This document shows, piece by piece, positions 1 to 8,748 of a stretch of DNA of 64,000 bases. The DNA comes from Comamonadaceae bacterium UBA2121 (lineage in GTDB: Bacteria; Pseudomonadota; Gammaproteobacteria; Burkholderiales; Burkholderiaceae_C). Where the stretch lies: NCBI GenBank assembly GCA_002331385.1, contig DCYB01000013.1, positions 1 to 64,000 of the forward strand, in the 5' to 3' direction. Numbering within the stretch: the first letter of the stretch is position 1; the number at the start of each line of letters is the position of its first letter. The notes under the pieces were generated by a model. That model was not told the origin of the DNA. It did not search any database and worked only from the letters and a program-made list of their open reading frames with translations. A program made the position numbers and the translations under genes.

Positions 1-74
1 TCTTCTCGGTGGCCGACTACGGCCTGGTGGCCGACCTGTTCACGGCGGTGCCGGAACTGGTCAAGGCGCTGTAA
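1..74 (+). CDS. etfA: Electron transfer flavoprotein subunit alpha, C-terminal end only
   Basis: The reading frame enters from the left edge and ends at a TAA. Only the last 23 residues are visible; they contain the ADYGLVADLF stretch that ends EtfA proteins. EtfA binds FAD and, with EtfB, carries electrons from acyl-CoA dehydrogenases to the quinone pool. An acyl-CoA dehydrogenase gene follows directly, which supports the assignment. The rest of the gene lies outside the window, so domain content cannot be checked. Confidence 0.7.
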   Translation, partial: FSVADYGLVADLFTAVPELVKAL

Positions 75-92
75 GTCCACAACGCCAGAATC

Positions 93-121
93 GGGGCATC
101 GCGTGCGGTGCCCCTTTTTTT
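93..121 (+). terminator. Intrinsic terminator after etfA
   Basis: GGGGCA (93-98) can pair with TGCCCC (109-114) across a 10-nt loop, followed by a run of seven T (115-121). It ends the etfA transcript. It also shows that an upstream in-frame ATG at 108 lies inside a terminator and is not the start of the next gene. Confidence 0.8.
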
Positions 122-155
122 CGCCATTTCTTTCAATTCACATTCCAACATTGCC

Positions 156-1946
156 ATGAGTTACGTAGCCCCTTCCAAGGACATGTTGTTCGCCATCGAA
201 CACCTCGCCAACATCGAGCAGGTCGCCCAGCTTCCCGGATTCGAAGATGCCGGACTGGAAACCGCACAGGCGGTTCTGGAAGAGTGCGCCAAGCTGTGCG
301 AGGGCGTAGTGGCTCCGCTGAACGTGGCGGGCGATACCCACCCGTCGTCGTGGAAGGACGGCGTGGTCACGACCACGCCCGGCTTCAAGGACGCGTTCAA
401 ACAATACGCCGAAGGTGGCTGGCAAGGCCTGCAACACCCGGTCGATTTTGGCGGTCAGGGCCTGCCCAAGACCATCGGCGCGGCCTGCATCGAAATGCTC
501 AACAGCGCCAACCTGAGCTTTGCGCTGTGCCCGCTGCTCACCGACGGCGCCATCGAAGCGCTGCTCACGGCAGGCAGCGACGAGCTGAAGGCCACCTATC
601 TGGAAAAATTGGTGACCGGCGAGTGGACCGGCACCATGAACCTGACCGAGCCCCAGGCCGGCTCCGACCTCGCGCTGGTGCGAACCAAGGCCGAGCCACA
701 ACCCGATGGCACTTACAAGGTCTTTGGCACCAAGATTTTCATCACCTATGGCGAGCACGACATGGTGGACAACATCGTCCATCTGGTGCTGGCGCGCGTG
801 GCCGGAGCGCCTGAAGGTGTGAAGGGCATCAGCCTGTTCGTCGTGCCCAAGTTCCTCGTGAACAAGGACGGTTCGCTGGGTGAGCGCAACGACGTGCAAT
901 GCGTTTCCATCGAGCACAAGATGGGCATCAAGGCATCGCCCACCGCCGTGCTGCAGTTTGGCGACCATGGCGGTGCCGTCGGCTATCTGGTGGGCGAGGA
1001 AAACCGTGGCCTCGAGTACATGTTCATCATGATGAACGCGGCGCGCTACGCCGTCGGCGTGCAGGGCATTGCGGTGGCCGATCGCGCCTACCAGAAGGCC
1101 GTCGCCTACGCCAAGGAGCGCGTGCAGAGCCGTCCCGTGGATGGCTCCGTCAAGGGCAGCGCCACCATCATCCATCACCCCGACGTGCGCCGCATGCTCA
1201 TGACCATGCGCGCCTACGTGGAAGGCTGCCGCGCCATGGCGCTGACCGGCGCGGCCGCGTACGACGCCGCGCATACGCACCCGGATGCGCAGGTGCGTGC
1301 GGACAACGCGACGTTCTACGAATTCCTCGTGCCGCTCATCAAGGGCTTCAGCACGGAGATGAGCCTTGAAGTCACCAGCCTTGGCGTGCAAGTGCATGGC
1401 GGCATGGGCTTTATCGAAGAGACCGGAGCGGCGCAGTACTACCGCGATGCGAAGATCCTGACGATCTACGAGGGCACGACCGCGATTCAGGCCAACGACC
1501 TCGTGGGGCGCAAGACCACACGCGACGGCGGTGCTACCGCCAAGGCCGTTGCCGCGCAGATCGAGAAGACCGAAGCCGAACTCAACGCCAACGGCAGCGC
1601 CGACGCCAAGGCCGTCGCGGCCCGGCTGGCCACTGCGCGCAAGGCGTTTCTCGACGTGGTGGACTTCATGGCCGGTGCTTCCAAGACGTCGCCCAACGAC
1701 GTGTATGCGGGCAGCGTGCCGTACCTGATGCTGGCGGGCAATCTGGTGGCTGGCTGGCAGATGGCGCGTGCCTTGCTGGCCGCGCAGGCGCTGGCCGCCA
1801 AGGGCGAAGACAAGGCGTTCATGGAGGCCAAGGTGACCACGGCGCGCTTCTATGCCGATCACATTCTGGTGAAGACCTCGGCGCTGCGCGACTCCATCGT
1901 GGATGGTGGCGCCAGCGTCATGGCGTTGCCGCAGGAAGCGTTCTAA
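156..1946 (+). CDS. Acyl-CoA dehydrogenase with extended C-terminal domain
   Basis: A 596-residue FAD-dependent acyl-CoA dehydrogenase that would oxidise an acyl-CoA to the 2-enoyl-CoA and pass electrons to ETF. The middle domain carries MNLTEPQAGSDL, typical of the FAD-binding loop. The C-terminal four-helix domain carries GGMGFIEETGAAQYYRD and ILTIYEGTTAIQ, where a catalytic or FAD-contacting region sits. About 120 further residues form the C-terminal extension of the large (about 590 aa) class of bacterial acyl-CoA dehydrogenases. ATG 156 (MSYVAPSKDM) is preferred because it matches family N-termini and an upstream ATG at 108 lies inside the etfA terminator. Substrate chain length cannot be read from the sequence. 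The neighbouring etfA supports a role in fatty acid or related beta-oxidation. Confidence 0.9.
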   Translation: MSYVAPSKDMLFAIEHLANIEQVAQLPGFEDAGLETAQAVLEECAKLCEGVVAPLNVAGDTHPSSWKDGVVTTTPGFKDAFKQYAEGGWQGLQHPVDFGGQGLPKTIGAACIEMLNSANLSFALCPLLTDGAIEALLTAGSDELKATYLEKLVTGEWTGTMNLTEPQAGSDLALVRTKAEPQPDGTYKVFGTKIFITYGEHDMVDNIVHLVLARVAGAPEGVKGISLFVVPKFLVNKDGSLGERNDVQCVSIEHKMGIKASPTAVLQFGDHGGAVGYLVGEENRGLEYMFIMMNAARYAVGVQGIAVADRAYQKAVAYAKERVQSRPVDGSVKGSATIIHHPDVRRMLMTMRAYVEGCRAMALTGAAAYDAAHTHPDAQVRADNATFYEFLVPLIKGFSTEMSLEVTSLGVQVHGGMGFIEETGAAQYYRDAKILTIYEGTTAIQANDLVGRKTTRDGGATAKAVAAQIEKTEAELNANGSADAKAVAARLATARKAFLDVVDFMAGASKTSPNDVYAGSVPYLMLAGNLVAGWQMARALLAAQALAAKGEDKAFMEAKVTTARFYADHILVKTSALRDSIVDGGASVMALPQEAF

Positions 1947-2060
1947 ACGCCAATCCACCGGACGGGCCACGCGCTTTTCCTGCCGCAGGTGGGGCGCGGG
2001 GTTCGCCGTGTCCGTTCATCGATATTTCTCAATACCAACTGACTCAGGAGACCCGTAGCC

Positions 2061-3017
2061 ATGTCCAAGCTGCCCGCAGTGTTGCAGAAGCCGTCCTTCC
2101 CGGTGATCGCTTCGCCGATGTTCATCATCAGCAATCCGCAATTGGTGATCGAGCAGTGCAAGGCGGGCGTCATCGGCTCGATGCCCGCGCTCAATGCACG
2201 TCCGGCCGAGCAACTGGACGTCTGGCTGGCGGAGATCACGGAAACGCTCGCGGCCTGGGACAAGGCGCACCCTGAGCAGCCTGCTGCGCCGTTCGCCATC
2301 AACCAGATCGTGCACAAAAGCAATGACCGCCTGGAGCACGACCTGCAGGTCTGCGCCAAGTACAAAGTGCCGCTGGTCATCACCAGTCTGGGCGCGCGCG
2401 AGGACGTGAATCAGGCCGTGCACAGTTGGGGCGGCGTGGTGATGCACGACATCATCAACAACAAGTTCGCGCGCAAGGCCATCGAGAAGGGCGCGGATGG
2501 CCTGATCGCCGTGGCAGCGGGCGCGGGCGGGCATGCGGGCGTGAAGAGCCCGTTTGCGCTGATCCAGGAAATCCGCGAATGGTTCGATGGCCCGATCGCG
2601 CTGTCTGGCGCCATCGCCACGGGCGGCGCGGTGCTGGCCGCGCAGGCCATGGGAGCGGACTTTGGCTACATCGGCTCGGCCTTTATTGCCACGACCGAAG
2701 CGCGTGCATCGGAGGCCTACAAGCAAGCCATCGTGGAGGGCACCTCGGACGACATCGTCTACAGCAACCTCTTCACCGGCGTGCATGGCAACTATCTGGC
2801 CGCCAGCATTCGCGCTGCGGGTCTGGACCCGGACAACCTGCCGGAATCCGATCCCAGCAAGATGAATTTTGGCGGCGGCGGTGCGGCCAAGGCGTGGAAG
2901 GACATCTGGGGCAGCGGGCAGGGCATTGGCGCAGTCAAGGATATCTGCAGCGCTGCGCAGTTGATTGCGCGCCTCAAGCGCGAGTACGCCGAGGCGCGTG
3001 CGCGACTCGCGCTGTAA
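2061..3017 (+). CDS. Nitronate monooxygenase (2-nitropropane dioxygenase family)
   Basis: A 318-residue FMN-dependent TIM-barrel enzyme. Family hallmarks are PVIASPMFIISNPQLV at the N-terminus, the glycine-rich AAGAGGHAG at about residue 153, and GAIATGGAVLAAQAMGADF for phosphate binding. Such enzymes oxidise alkyl nitronates, often produced from propionate-3-nitronate, to carbonyl compounds and nitrite; some relatives are enoyl-reductase-like. The ATG is preceded by CAGGAGA. It lies 114 bp after the acyl-CoA dehydrogenase on the same strand and may be co-transcribed with it. The physiological substrate is not evident. Confidence 0.9.
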   Translation: MSKLPAVLQKPSFPVIASPMFIISNPQLVIEQCKAGVIGSMPALNARPAEQLDVWLAEITETLAAWDKAHPEQPAAPFAINQIVHKSNDRLEHDLQVCAKYKVPLVITSLGAREDVNQAVHSWGGVVMHDIINNKFARKAIEKGADGLIAVAAGAGGHAGVKSPFALIQEIREWFDGPIALSGAIATGGAVLAAQAMGADFGYIGSAFIATTEARASEAYKQAIVEGTSDDIVYSNLFTGVHGNYLAASIRAAGLDPDNLPESDPSKMNFGGGGAAKAWKDIWGSGQGIGAVKDICSAAQLIARLKREYAEARARLAL

Positions 3018-3029
3018 TCGCGCGAGGCT

Positions 3030-3414
3030 TCAGGCCGCCTTCAACGCCAGCGCCGGTGGGCGCTCCTCGCGGATGGGCAGATTGACCAGCGCGGCCATCA
3101 CGCCACTGCGGCATCGGCCCACCAGATCCAGTCGTAATTGCCCATGTGCAGCACGGCCAGGCCGCCCAGCCACGCGCCTAGGAAGCCGCCTATCTGGTGC
3201 GTGAAGAGCGTCAGGCCGAACAGCGTTGCAAGATAGCGCGCGCAAAAAGTTTCGCCGTCAACCCAGTTGTGGGTGACGCTATGCCGAGCTCTGAAACGGC
3301 CATCATCCACATGGCCTGCATCCGGCCAAACTCAGACATCACCCCCTGATTCAGCGGCATAAAGAAGATTGCGGGAAGCGCCGACCCATTAATTGGAATC
3401 TCCGCAACAGCCAT
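3030..3414 (-). pseudogene. MFS transporter remnant, C-terminal part, frameshifted
   Basis: Three minus-strand reading frames together read as the C-terminal end of a major facilitator transporter. The first (to about 3240) gives PTTGLTAKLFAR, the second gives YLATLFGLTLFTHQIGGFLG and AWLGGLAVLHMGNYDWIWW, and the third gives ALVNLPIREERPPAL and ends at the TGA at 3030-3032. Each switch needs a frameshift (about 3240 and about 3105), and no N-terminal half of the transporter is present. I infer a decayed gene left between the nitronate monooxygenase and the cyd operon. A cluster of sequencing errors could mimic the frameshifts but not the missing first half. Confidence 0.8.
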
Positions 3415-3516
3415 ATATCTGTCTACTCAGGAATGTCGTTGACTCAAAAGAAGTAATGATTTTTCGATAGTTTGCGGTCAAATTGTCGCTTGACTGTCAA
3501 TTTTTAGCCTGTACGC

Positions 3517-3530
3517 TTGATATTGATCAA
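3517..3530. promoter_or_regulatory. FNR/Anr-type binding site upstream of the cyd operon
   Basis: TTGAT-ATTG-ATCAA is an exact match to the FNR/CRP-superfamily anaerobic consensus TTGAT-N4-ATCAA. It sits about 107 bp before the cydD ATG in a 222-bp AT-rich gap (3415-3636). The downstream genes encode a high-affinity oxidase known in other bacteria to be oxygen-controlled, so the site is likely functional. No obvious -10/-35 pair was assigned. Confidence 0.75.
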
Positions 3531-3636
3531 TTTGATCGGTCAATGGGTTTCCATGAATGCATATATAGGTCATAGTAGTAACCCTTAGATACTACTGTTT
3601 CAGTGCATACTGATATATAGGTTGAGTAATCGAGCG

Positions 3637-5355
3637 ATGACCTCTTCGTTCCGGCAAAAAACGCTGCAGGCGCAGCGCGCGGGTGCCGTCTTGCAAGCCA
3701 CGGCTGCGTTGCTCTGGCTTCCGCAGGCGTGGCTGATCGCGTTGGCGGTACAGGCGATCGCGGACGGGCAAGGCGTGCCATCCATTGCGCCGCTCGCTGC
3801 CGGTGTGCTGCTGGTGGGAATAGTGCGGGCATGGCTGGACGGGCAGGGTGTGTTGCGGGCGCAGATAGCTGCGCGGGTGCAATTGAGCCACTTGCGTGAA
3901 CAGGTGGTGCAGTCGCTGATGCAGGCGTCGCCGCTGGACCGCGGGCAAGTGCCCTCGGGGCAGGCGGCCAGCGCGGTGGCGGAGCAGGCCGGCGCGATTG
4001 TGCCGTGGCTGTCGCGCTATCAGAGCGCCATGCTCAAGGTGCGCTGGGTGCCCTTGGTGATCGTCTGTGCCGTCGCGTGGTTCTCGTGGATCGCCGCACT
4101 CATCCTGATCGTCGCCGCACCGTTGATTCCGCTTTTCATGGCCATCGTTGGCTGGCGTGCGCGCTCGGCGAGCGAAGAGCAAATGCTGCAGTTGGGCGGC
4201 ATGAATGCGTTCTTGCTGGACCGCCTGCGTGGCCTCAGTACCTTGCGCGCGCTGGCGGCCGTCGACGCCACCGCACAACGCCTGGCCGATCACGCCGACA
4301 ACTTGCGCGTGCGCACCATGAAGGTGTTGCGCATCGCGTTTCTATCGTCCGCTGTGCTGGAGCTTTTCTCGGCGCTGGGCGTTGCCATGGTGGCCGTGTA
4401 CATCGGCTTTCACCTGCTCGACACGCTGACCTTTGGCGCCTGGGGCAGCAAGCTGTCTCTGGATGCAGCGCTGTTCATCCTGCTGTTGTCTCCCGCTTTT
4501 TTCGAGCCCTTGCGAGAGCTGTCTGCCGTGTGGCATGACCGGGCTGATGGCGAGGCTGCGTTGAACGTGCTGGAAGGCCTGTCTGCGAACGCCATGCCCT
4601 TGCCGGGCGCGCGTTCGATGCAGGCTGACCTCGCACCAGATAGAGGTGCACCGACCGTGGAACTGCACGATGTGCATGTGCAGGTGCCGGGCTCTTCTGC
4701 CATGATCGATCCGGTCACGCTGCACGTGGCGGCGGGCGAGCGGGTTGCGTTGTGGGCGCCCAGCGGTGCGGGCAAATCGGTATTGCTCGCACAGTTGGCG
4801 GGTCTGGTGCCGTTGGAGCGCGGTGAGATTCGCGTGGATGGACAAGCACTGAACGATGCCAGCGCCCAGCGGCTGCGCCAACGCATGGCATGGATGGGGC
4901 AGCGCGCCCATGTGTTCGCGGGCTCCGTGAGGCGCAACGTGTCGTTGGGGCGCGAGGATGTCTCCGATGCGGATGTGCAGCGCGCCACGCAGCTGGCTTC
5001 GCTGGGCGAGGTGCTCGCGCAGCGCACGGCGGTGGCCTTGGGCGAGGGCGGGATGGGATTGTCCGGCGGCGAAGCCGTGCGGCTGGCGCTGGCGCGGCTG
5101 GCGGTGCATTCGCATGCGGGTCTGCTGCTGGTGGATGAGCCCACGGCGCACCTCGATCCACAGATGGCAGAGCAGGTGACGCAAGGCTTGCTGCAGATCG
5201 CGCACGGCAAGACCTTGATTGTCGCCACACACGACCATGCGCTGGCACAGCGGATGGATCGCATCGTGCCGTTGATGGCGACGGCAAACGATTGGCCTGA
5301 TGCGGTGGAGCCGTTTGAACCGCTCGCGCCGGTCGCAGCGCAGGAGTGCGCATGA
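3637..5355 (+). CDS. cydD: Heterodimeric ABC transporter subunit CydD
   Basis: A 572-residue fused membrane-ATPase half-transporter. The first ~330 residues hold about six transmembrane segments. The ATPase domain has Walker A APSGAGKS at about residue 380, signature LSGGE, and Walker B LLLVDEPTAHLD. With CydC it exports cysteine and glutathione to the periplasm and is needed for cytochrome bd assembly. An in-frame TTG at 3622 is possible, but ATG 3637 (MTSSFRQKTLQ) is preferred; neither has a strong Shine-Dalgarno. Its stop overlaps the cydC start by ATGA. Position directly ahead of cydC and cydAB fits the role. Confidence 0.92.
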   Translation: MTSSFRQKTLQAQRAGAVLQATAALLWLPQAWLIALAVQAIADGQGVPSIAPLAAGVLLVGIVRAWLDGQGVLRAQIAARVQLSHLREQVVQSLMQASPLDRGQVPSGQAASAVAEQAGAIVPWLSRYQSAMLKVRWVPLVIVCAVAWFSWIAALILIVAAPLIPLFMAIVGWRARSASEEQMLQLGGMNAFLLDRLRGLSTLRALAAVDATAQRLADHADNLRVRTMKVLRIAFLSSAVLELFSALGVAMVAVYIGFHLLDTLTFGAWGSKLSLDAALFILLLSPAFFEPLRELSAVWHDRADGEAALNVLEGLSANAMPLPGARSMQADLAPDRGAPTVELHDVHVQVPGSSAMIDPVTLHVAAGERVALWAPSGAGKSVLLAQLAGLVPLERGEIRVDGQALNDASAQRLRQRMAWMGQRAHVFAGSVRRNVSLGREDVSDADVQRATQLASLGEVLAQRTAVALGEGGMGLSGGEAVRLALARLAVHSHAGLLLVDEPTAHLDPQMAEQVTQGLLQIAHGKTLIVATHDHALAQRMDRIVPLMATANDWPDAVEPFEPLAPVAAQECA

Positions 5356-7094
5356 CACAGCCACGCAACGCACGCACGCGGACCCACTTACGCGCCACCT
5401 TGCGCGCGCTGCACGATGGTGGCACGCGCAAGCTGTGGTTGGGTGGACTGCTGCTGGCCGCGCTGACCGTGCTGATGGGCATGGCCTTGCTTGGGTTGTC
5501 GGGCTGGTTCATCACCGCGACGGCCATTGCCGGATTGGTGCCGGGTGCGGCCTTGGTGTTTGACGTGTTCATGCCATCGGCGGGCATTCGTCTGCTAGCG
5601 CTTGGACGCACGGGCGCACGTTATGCGGAGCGGCTGGTGACGCACGATGCGACGCTGGCATCGTTGGCGCGTTTGCGCGTGCGTCTCTTCAGGGCATGGT
5701 CCGGTCCGGGCGCGGCGCGCACGTTGATGCAGCGTCCTGCGCGGCTGCTCCAGCGGCTCACATCGGATGTGGATGCGCTGGACAATTTCTATCTGCGCCT
5801 TCTCGTGCCCGCGTGCGCGGCGCTTGGTGCGGCATTGTTGGTGATGCTGGCGTTCGGGCTGATGCGCTGGTGGGTCGGCGTGCTGGCGGGGCTCTGGTTG
5901 GTGTGCGCGGGGTGGGGCATTGCGATCTGGCATGGACTTGCAAGCGCCCAATCTGCCGCGCAAAGCGCATTGGCGGTGGAGCGGCTGCGCGCACAAACGG
6001 TCGATCTGGTGGCGGGGCGCACGGAGTTGCTGATGGCACAGCGCCTGGCCGCGCAAGGTGCTGCTGTGCGCGCGAGCGATGCGCGCGGTGCGCGCGCAGA
6101 TGTACGGCTGTATCGTGCCGAGTCGAAGGCGGCGTTGGCATATGGAGTGGCGGGCGCGGTGACGCTGGCGGCGGCGTTGCTGGCAGTGGCCTGGTTGGCC
6201 GAAGGGCAACAGATCAGCGCGGCGGTGGCGGCGTTTGGTGTGTTGCTGGCGCTTTCTGCCATGGAGCCATTCGCCGCATTGCGCCGCGGTGCGGCGCAGG
6301 CGGGCCGCACCTGGGTGGCGGCGCGTCGGCTTGGTGAGGTGCTGGAGCGAGCCGTGCCCGACGCGACGCCCGACGCTGGACGTCCCGACCGGGATGACGC
6401 CGCCGGGATCGCCATCAAGTTGCGCAACGCTGGCGTGTGCCGTGATGGCGTGATGGCGCTTGGTGACGTGAACCTGGAAATCCGGCAAGGCGAGCGCGTC
6501 GCGCTGATCGGCACCAGCGGTGCAGGCAAGAGCACGTTGCTGTCACTGATGGCGGGTGAGTTGGCTGCGCGTCATGGCGAAGTGCATGCCGTGCGCGCGA
6601 GCTGGATGACGCAGCGGACCGAACTCTTCCAGGACAGCGTCCGGGACAATTTGCGCATTGCCAAGCCCGATGCGTCGGATGAACAATTGCGTTCGGTGCT
6701 CACGGATGCGGGTCTTGCGCCCGACGTGCTGGCACTGCCGCAGGGTCTGGATACGCCGCTGGGCGAAGGCGGTCTGGGGTTGTCAGGCGGTCAGTCGCGC
6801 CGCTTGGCGCTGGCGCGTTTGATGTTGACCGATGCGCCTTGCTGGCTGCTGGATGAAGTGACTGAAGGCCTGGATGCCGAAACCGCCAACGACGTACTCG
6901 ACTGCCTGGCGCGCGTAGCGCAGGGCCGCACGTTGGTGCTGGCCACCCATTGGCGACGCGAGGCTGCATTGGCCGATCGCATCATCACGCTGGCGGGTGG
7001 ACGCATCACAGGACAAGCCCGGAGCGGTACGCCGCAGTTTGATAGCGCATTGCGCCAACTGCGCGACGACCGGTCCGGGTCGACAGGGCAATGA
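5352..7094 (+). CDS. cydC: Heterodimeric ABC transporter subunit CydC
   Basis: A 580-residue partner of CydD. An N-terminal six-helix transmembrane domain is followed by an ATPase with Walker A GTSGAGKST, signature GLGLSGGQSRR and Walker B WLLDEVTEGLD. In the D-loop region the usual DEP(T/S) is DEV, a change often seen in CydC. The ATG at 5352 overlaps the cydD stop (ATGA) and is preceded by CAGGAG at 5341-5346, indicating translational coupling. The family exports reduced thiols needed for haem insertion into cytochrome bd. Forty-six bp separate it from cydA. Confidence 0.92.
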   Translation: MTQPRNARTRTHLRATLRALHDGGTRKLWLGGLLLAALTVLMGMALLGLSGWFITATAIAGLVPGAALVFDVFMPSAGIRLLALGRTGARYAERLVTHDATLASLARLRVRLFRAWSGPGAARTLMQRPARLLQRLTSDVDALDNFYLRLLVPACAALGAALLVMLAFGLMRWWVGVLAGLWLVCAGWGIAIWHGLASAQSAAQSALAVERLRAQTVDLVAGRTELLMAQRLAAQGAAVRASDARGARADVRLYRAESKAALAYGVAGAVTLAAALLAVAWLAEGQQISAAVAAFGVLLALSAMEPFAALRRGAAQAGRTWVAARRLGEVLERAVPDATPDAGRPDRDDAAGIAIKLRNAGVCRDGVMALGDVNLEIRQGERVALIGTSGAGKSTLLSLMAGELAARHGEVHAVRASWMTQRTELFQDSVRDNLRIAKPDASDEQLRSVLTDAGLAPDVLALPQGLDTPLGEGGLGLSGGQSRRLALARLMLTDAPCWLLDEVTEGLDAETANDVLDCLARVAQGRTLVLATHWRREAALADRIITLAGGRITGQARSGTPQFDSALRQLRDDRSGSTGQ

Positions 7095-7140
7095 GGAAGC
7101 ACGTCTTCCATTTAAAAAAAGCGAAAGAAAGGATCTCCCC

Positions 7141-8727
7141 ATGGACCTCGACATCGTCGATTTATCACGACTACAGTTCGCGATAACGGCGCTCTACCAC
7201 TTCTTGTTTGTGCCGCTCACGCTCGGCCTGTCAGTGCTCATCGCCATCATGGAGACGGTGTATGTGATGACAGGCCGGACGATCTGGCGTGACATGACCA
7301 AGTTCTGGGGCGTGCTGTTCGGTATCAACTTCGCCATGGGCGTGGCGACCGGCGTGGTGATGGAGTTCCAGTTCGGCATGAACTGGAGCTACTACAGCCA
7401 TTACGTGGGCGACATCTTCGGCGCACCGCTGGCGATTGAAGGGCTGATGGCGTTCTTTCTGGAAGCCACCTTCGTCGGGCTGTTCTTCTTTGGCTGGGAT
7501 CGGATGACCAAGGTGGGTCACCTGGTGGCGACGTGGTTGGTGGCGCTGGGCTCCAACTTCTCCGCACTCTGGATTCTGATCGCCAATGGCTGGATGCAGA
7601 ACCCCGTGGGCGCGGTGTTCAATCCGCAGACCATGCGCATGGAGGTGAACGACTTTTTCGCCGTGCTCATGAACCCGGTGGCGCAGGCCAAGTTCGTGCA
7701 CACGGTGTCGGCCGGGTACGTGACGGCGGCCATTTTCGTGCTGGGCATTTCGGCGTGGTATCTGCTCAAGGGGCGACACGTACATCTGGCCAAGCGCTCG
7801 ATGACGGTGGCGGCATCGTTTGGCCTGGCGGCGTCGCTGTCGGTCGTGGTGCTGGGTGACGAGAGTGGTTATCTGTCCTCGGAACACCAGAAGATGAAGC
7901 TGGCATCGATCGAGGCCATGTGGGATACCGAGCCTGCGCCTGCGTCGTTCACCGCGTTTGGTATTCCGGACCGCGAAGCCCGCGAGACGCACTACGCCGT
8001 GCATATTCCCTGGGCCATGGGGTTGATCGGCACACGCTCGCTGACGACGGAAATTCCCGGCATCAACGAGTTGGTGAAAAACGCCGAAGGGCTGATCCGC
8101 AATGGCATCGAGGCTTACGACGCGCTGCAAACCATCCGCTTGGCGAAGACCGATGCCGAGGTGCCGCCAGCGGCGCGCGCAGTGTTTGAGGACAAGGGCG
8201 CGACGATGGGATATGCCTTGCTGCTCATGCGTTACGTGGACGATCCGCGCAAGGCGACCGATGCGCAGATTCACGCTGCGGCCATGGATACGGTGCCACC
8301 TGTGGGCCCACTATTCTGGACGTTCCGCATCATGGTGGGGCTGGGCTTCTTCTTCATCTTGCTGACCGGCACGTTCTTCTGGCTGTCGGTGCGCCACAAA
8401 CTGGATGCCTATCCGTGGCTGCTCAAACTGGCGGTGTTTGCGATTCCGCTGCCGTGGATTGCTGCGGAGTGCGGCTGGATCGTGGCGGAACTGGGTCGCC
8501 AGCCCTGGATCATCGAGGGCGTGCTGCCAACGGCGATGGCGGTGTCCAATCTGGGCGCTTCCACGTTGTTGCTGACGATTGCAGGTTTCATCCTGATCTA
8601 CACCGTGCTCTTCATCATCGAGATGAAGCTCATGCTCAAGGCCATCCGCAAGGGACCGGAGCATGAAAGCCCGCCGCATTTGAGCTTCTACGCTCCGATG
8701 ATCGAAAAGCTCGCCCGTGCGCGCTGA
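7141..8727 (+). CDS. cydA: Cytochrome bd ubiquinol oxidase subunit I
   Basis: A 528-residue integral membrane protein carrying all three haems of the bd oxidase. Expected haem ligand His20 (ALYH) and a second His at about 187 (KFVHTVS) are present, as are the proton-path glutamates at about 100 and 108 (AIEGLMAFFLEATF) and the GRQPW motif near the quinol site. The region between GDESGY and GLGFFF is long, so this is the long-Q-loop class like E. coli CydA (522 aa). The ATG at 7141 has AAGGA seven bases upstream; a longer frame open from 6997 overlaps cydC and is not used. Reduces O2 to water with ubiquinol in microaerobic conditions. Confidence 0.96.
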   Translation: MDLDIVDLSRLQFAITALYHFLFVPLTLGLSVLIAIMETVYVMTGRTIWRDMTKFWGVLFGINFAMGVATGVVMEFQFGMNWSYYSHYVGDIFGAPLAIEGLMAFFLEATFVGLFFFGWDRMTKVGHLVATWLVALGSNFSALWILIANGWMQNPVGAVFNPQTMRMEVNDFFAVLMNPVAQAKFVHTVSAGYVTAAIFVLGISAWYLLKGRHVHLAKRSMTVAASFGLAASLSVVVLGDESGYLSSEHQKMKLASIEAMWDTEPAPASFTAFGIPDREARETHYAVHIPWAMGLIGTRSLTTEIPGINELVKNAEGLIRNGIEAYDALQTIRLAKTDAEVPPAARAVFEDKGATMGYALLLMRYVDDPRKATDAQIHAAAMDTVPPVGPLFWTFRIMVGLGFFFILLTGTFFWLSVRHKLDAYPWLLKLAVFAIPLPWIAAECGWIVAELGRQPWIIEGVLPTAMAVSNLGASTLLLTIAGFILIYTVLFIIEMKLMLKAIRKGPEHESPPHLSFYAPMIEKLARAR

Positions 8728-8748
8728 AGACCCCATCAGGAGAACAAC

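Noticed and set aside
138..1970. 610-codon open frame on the minus strand opposite the acyl-CoA dehydrogenase
   Set aside because: Arg/His-rich shadow frame with no recognisable domain; the plus-strand gene is certain.
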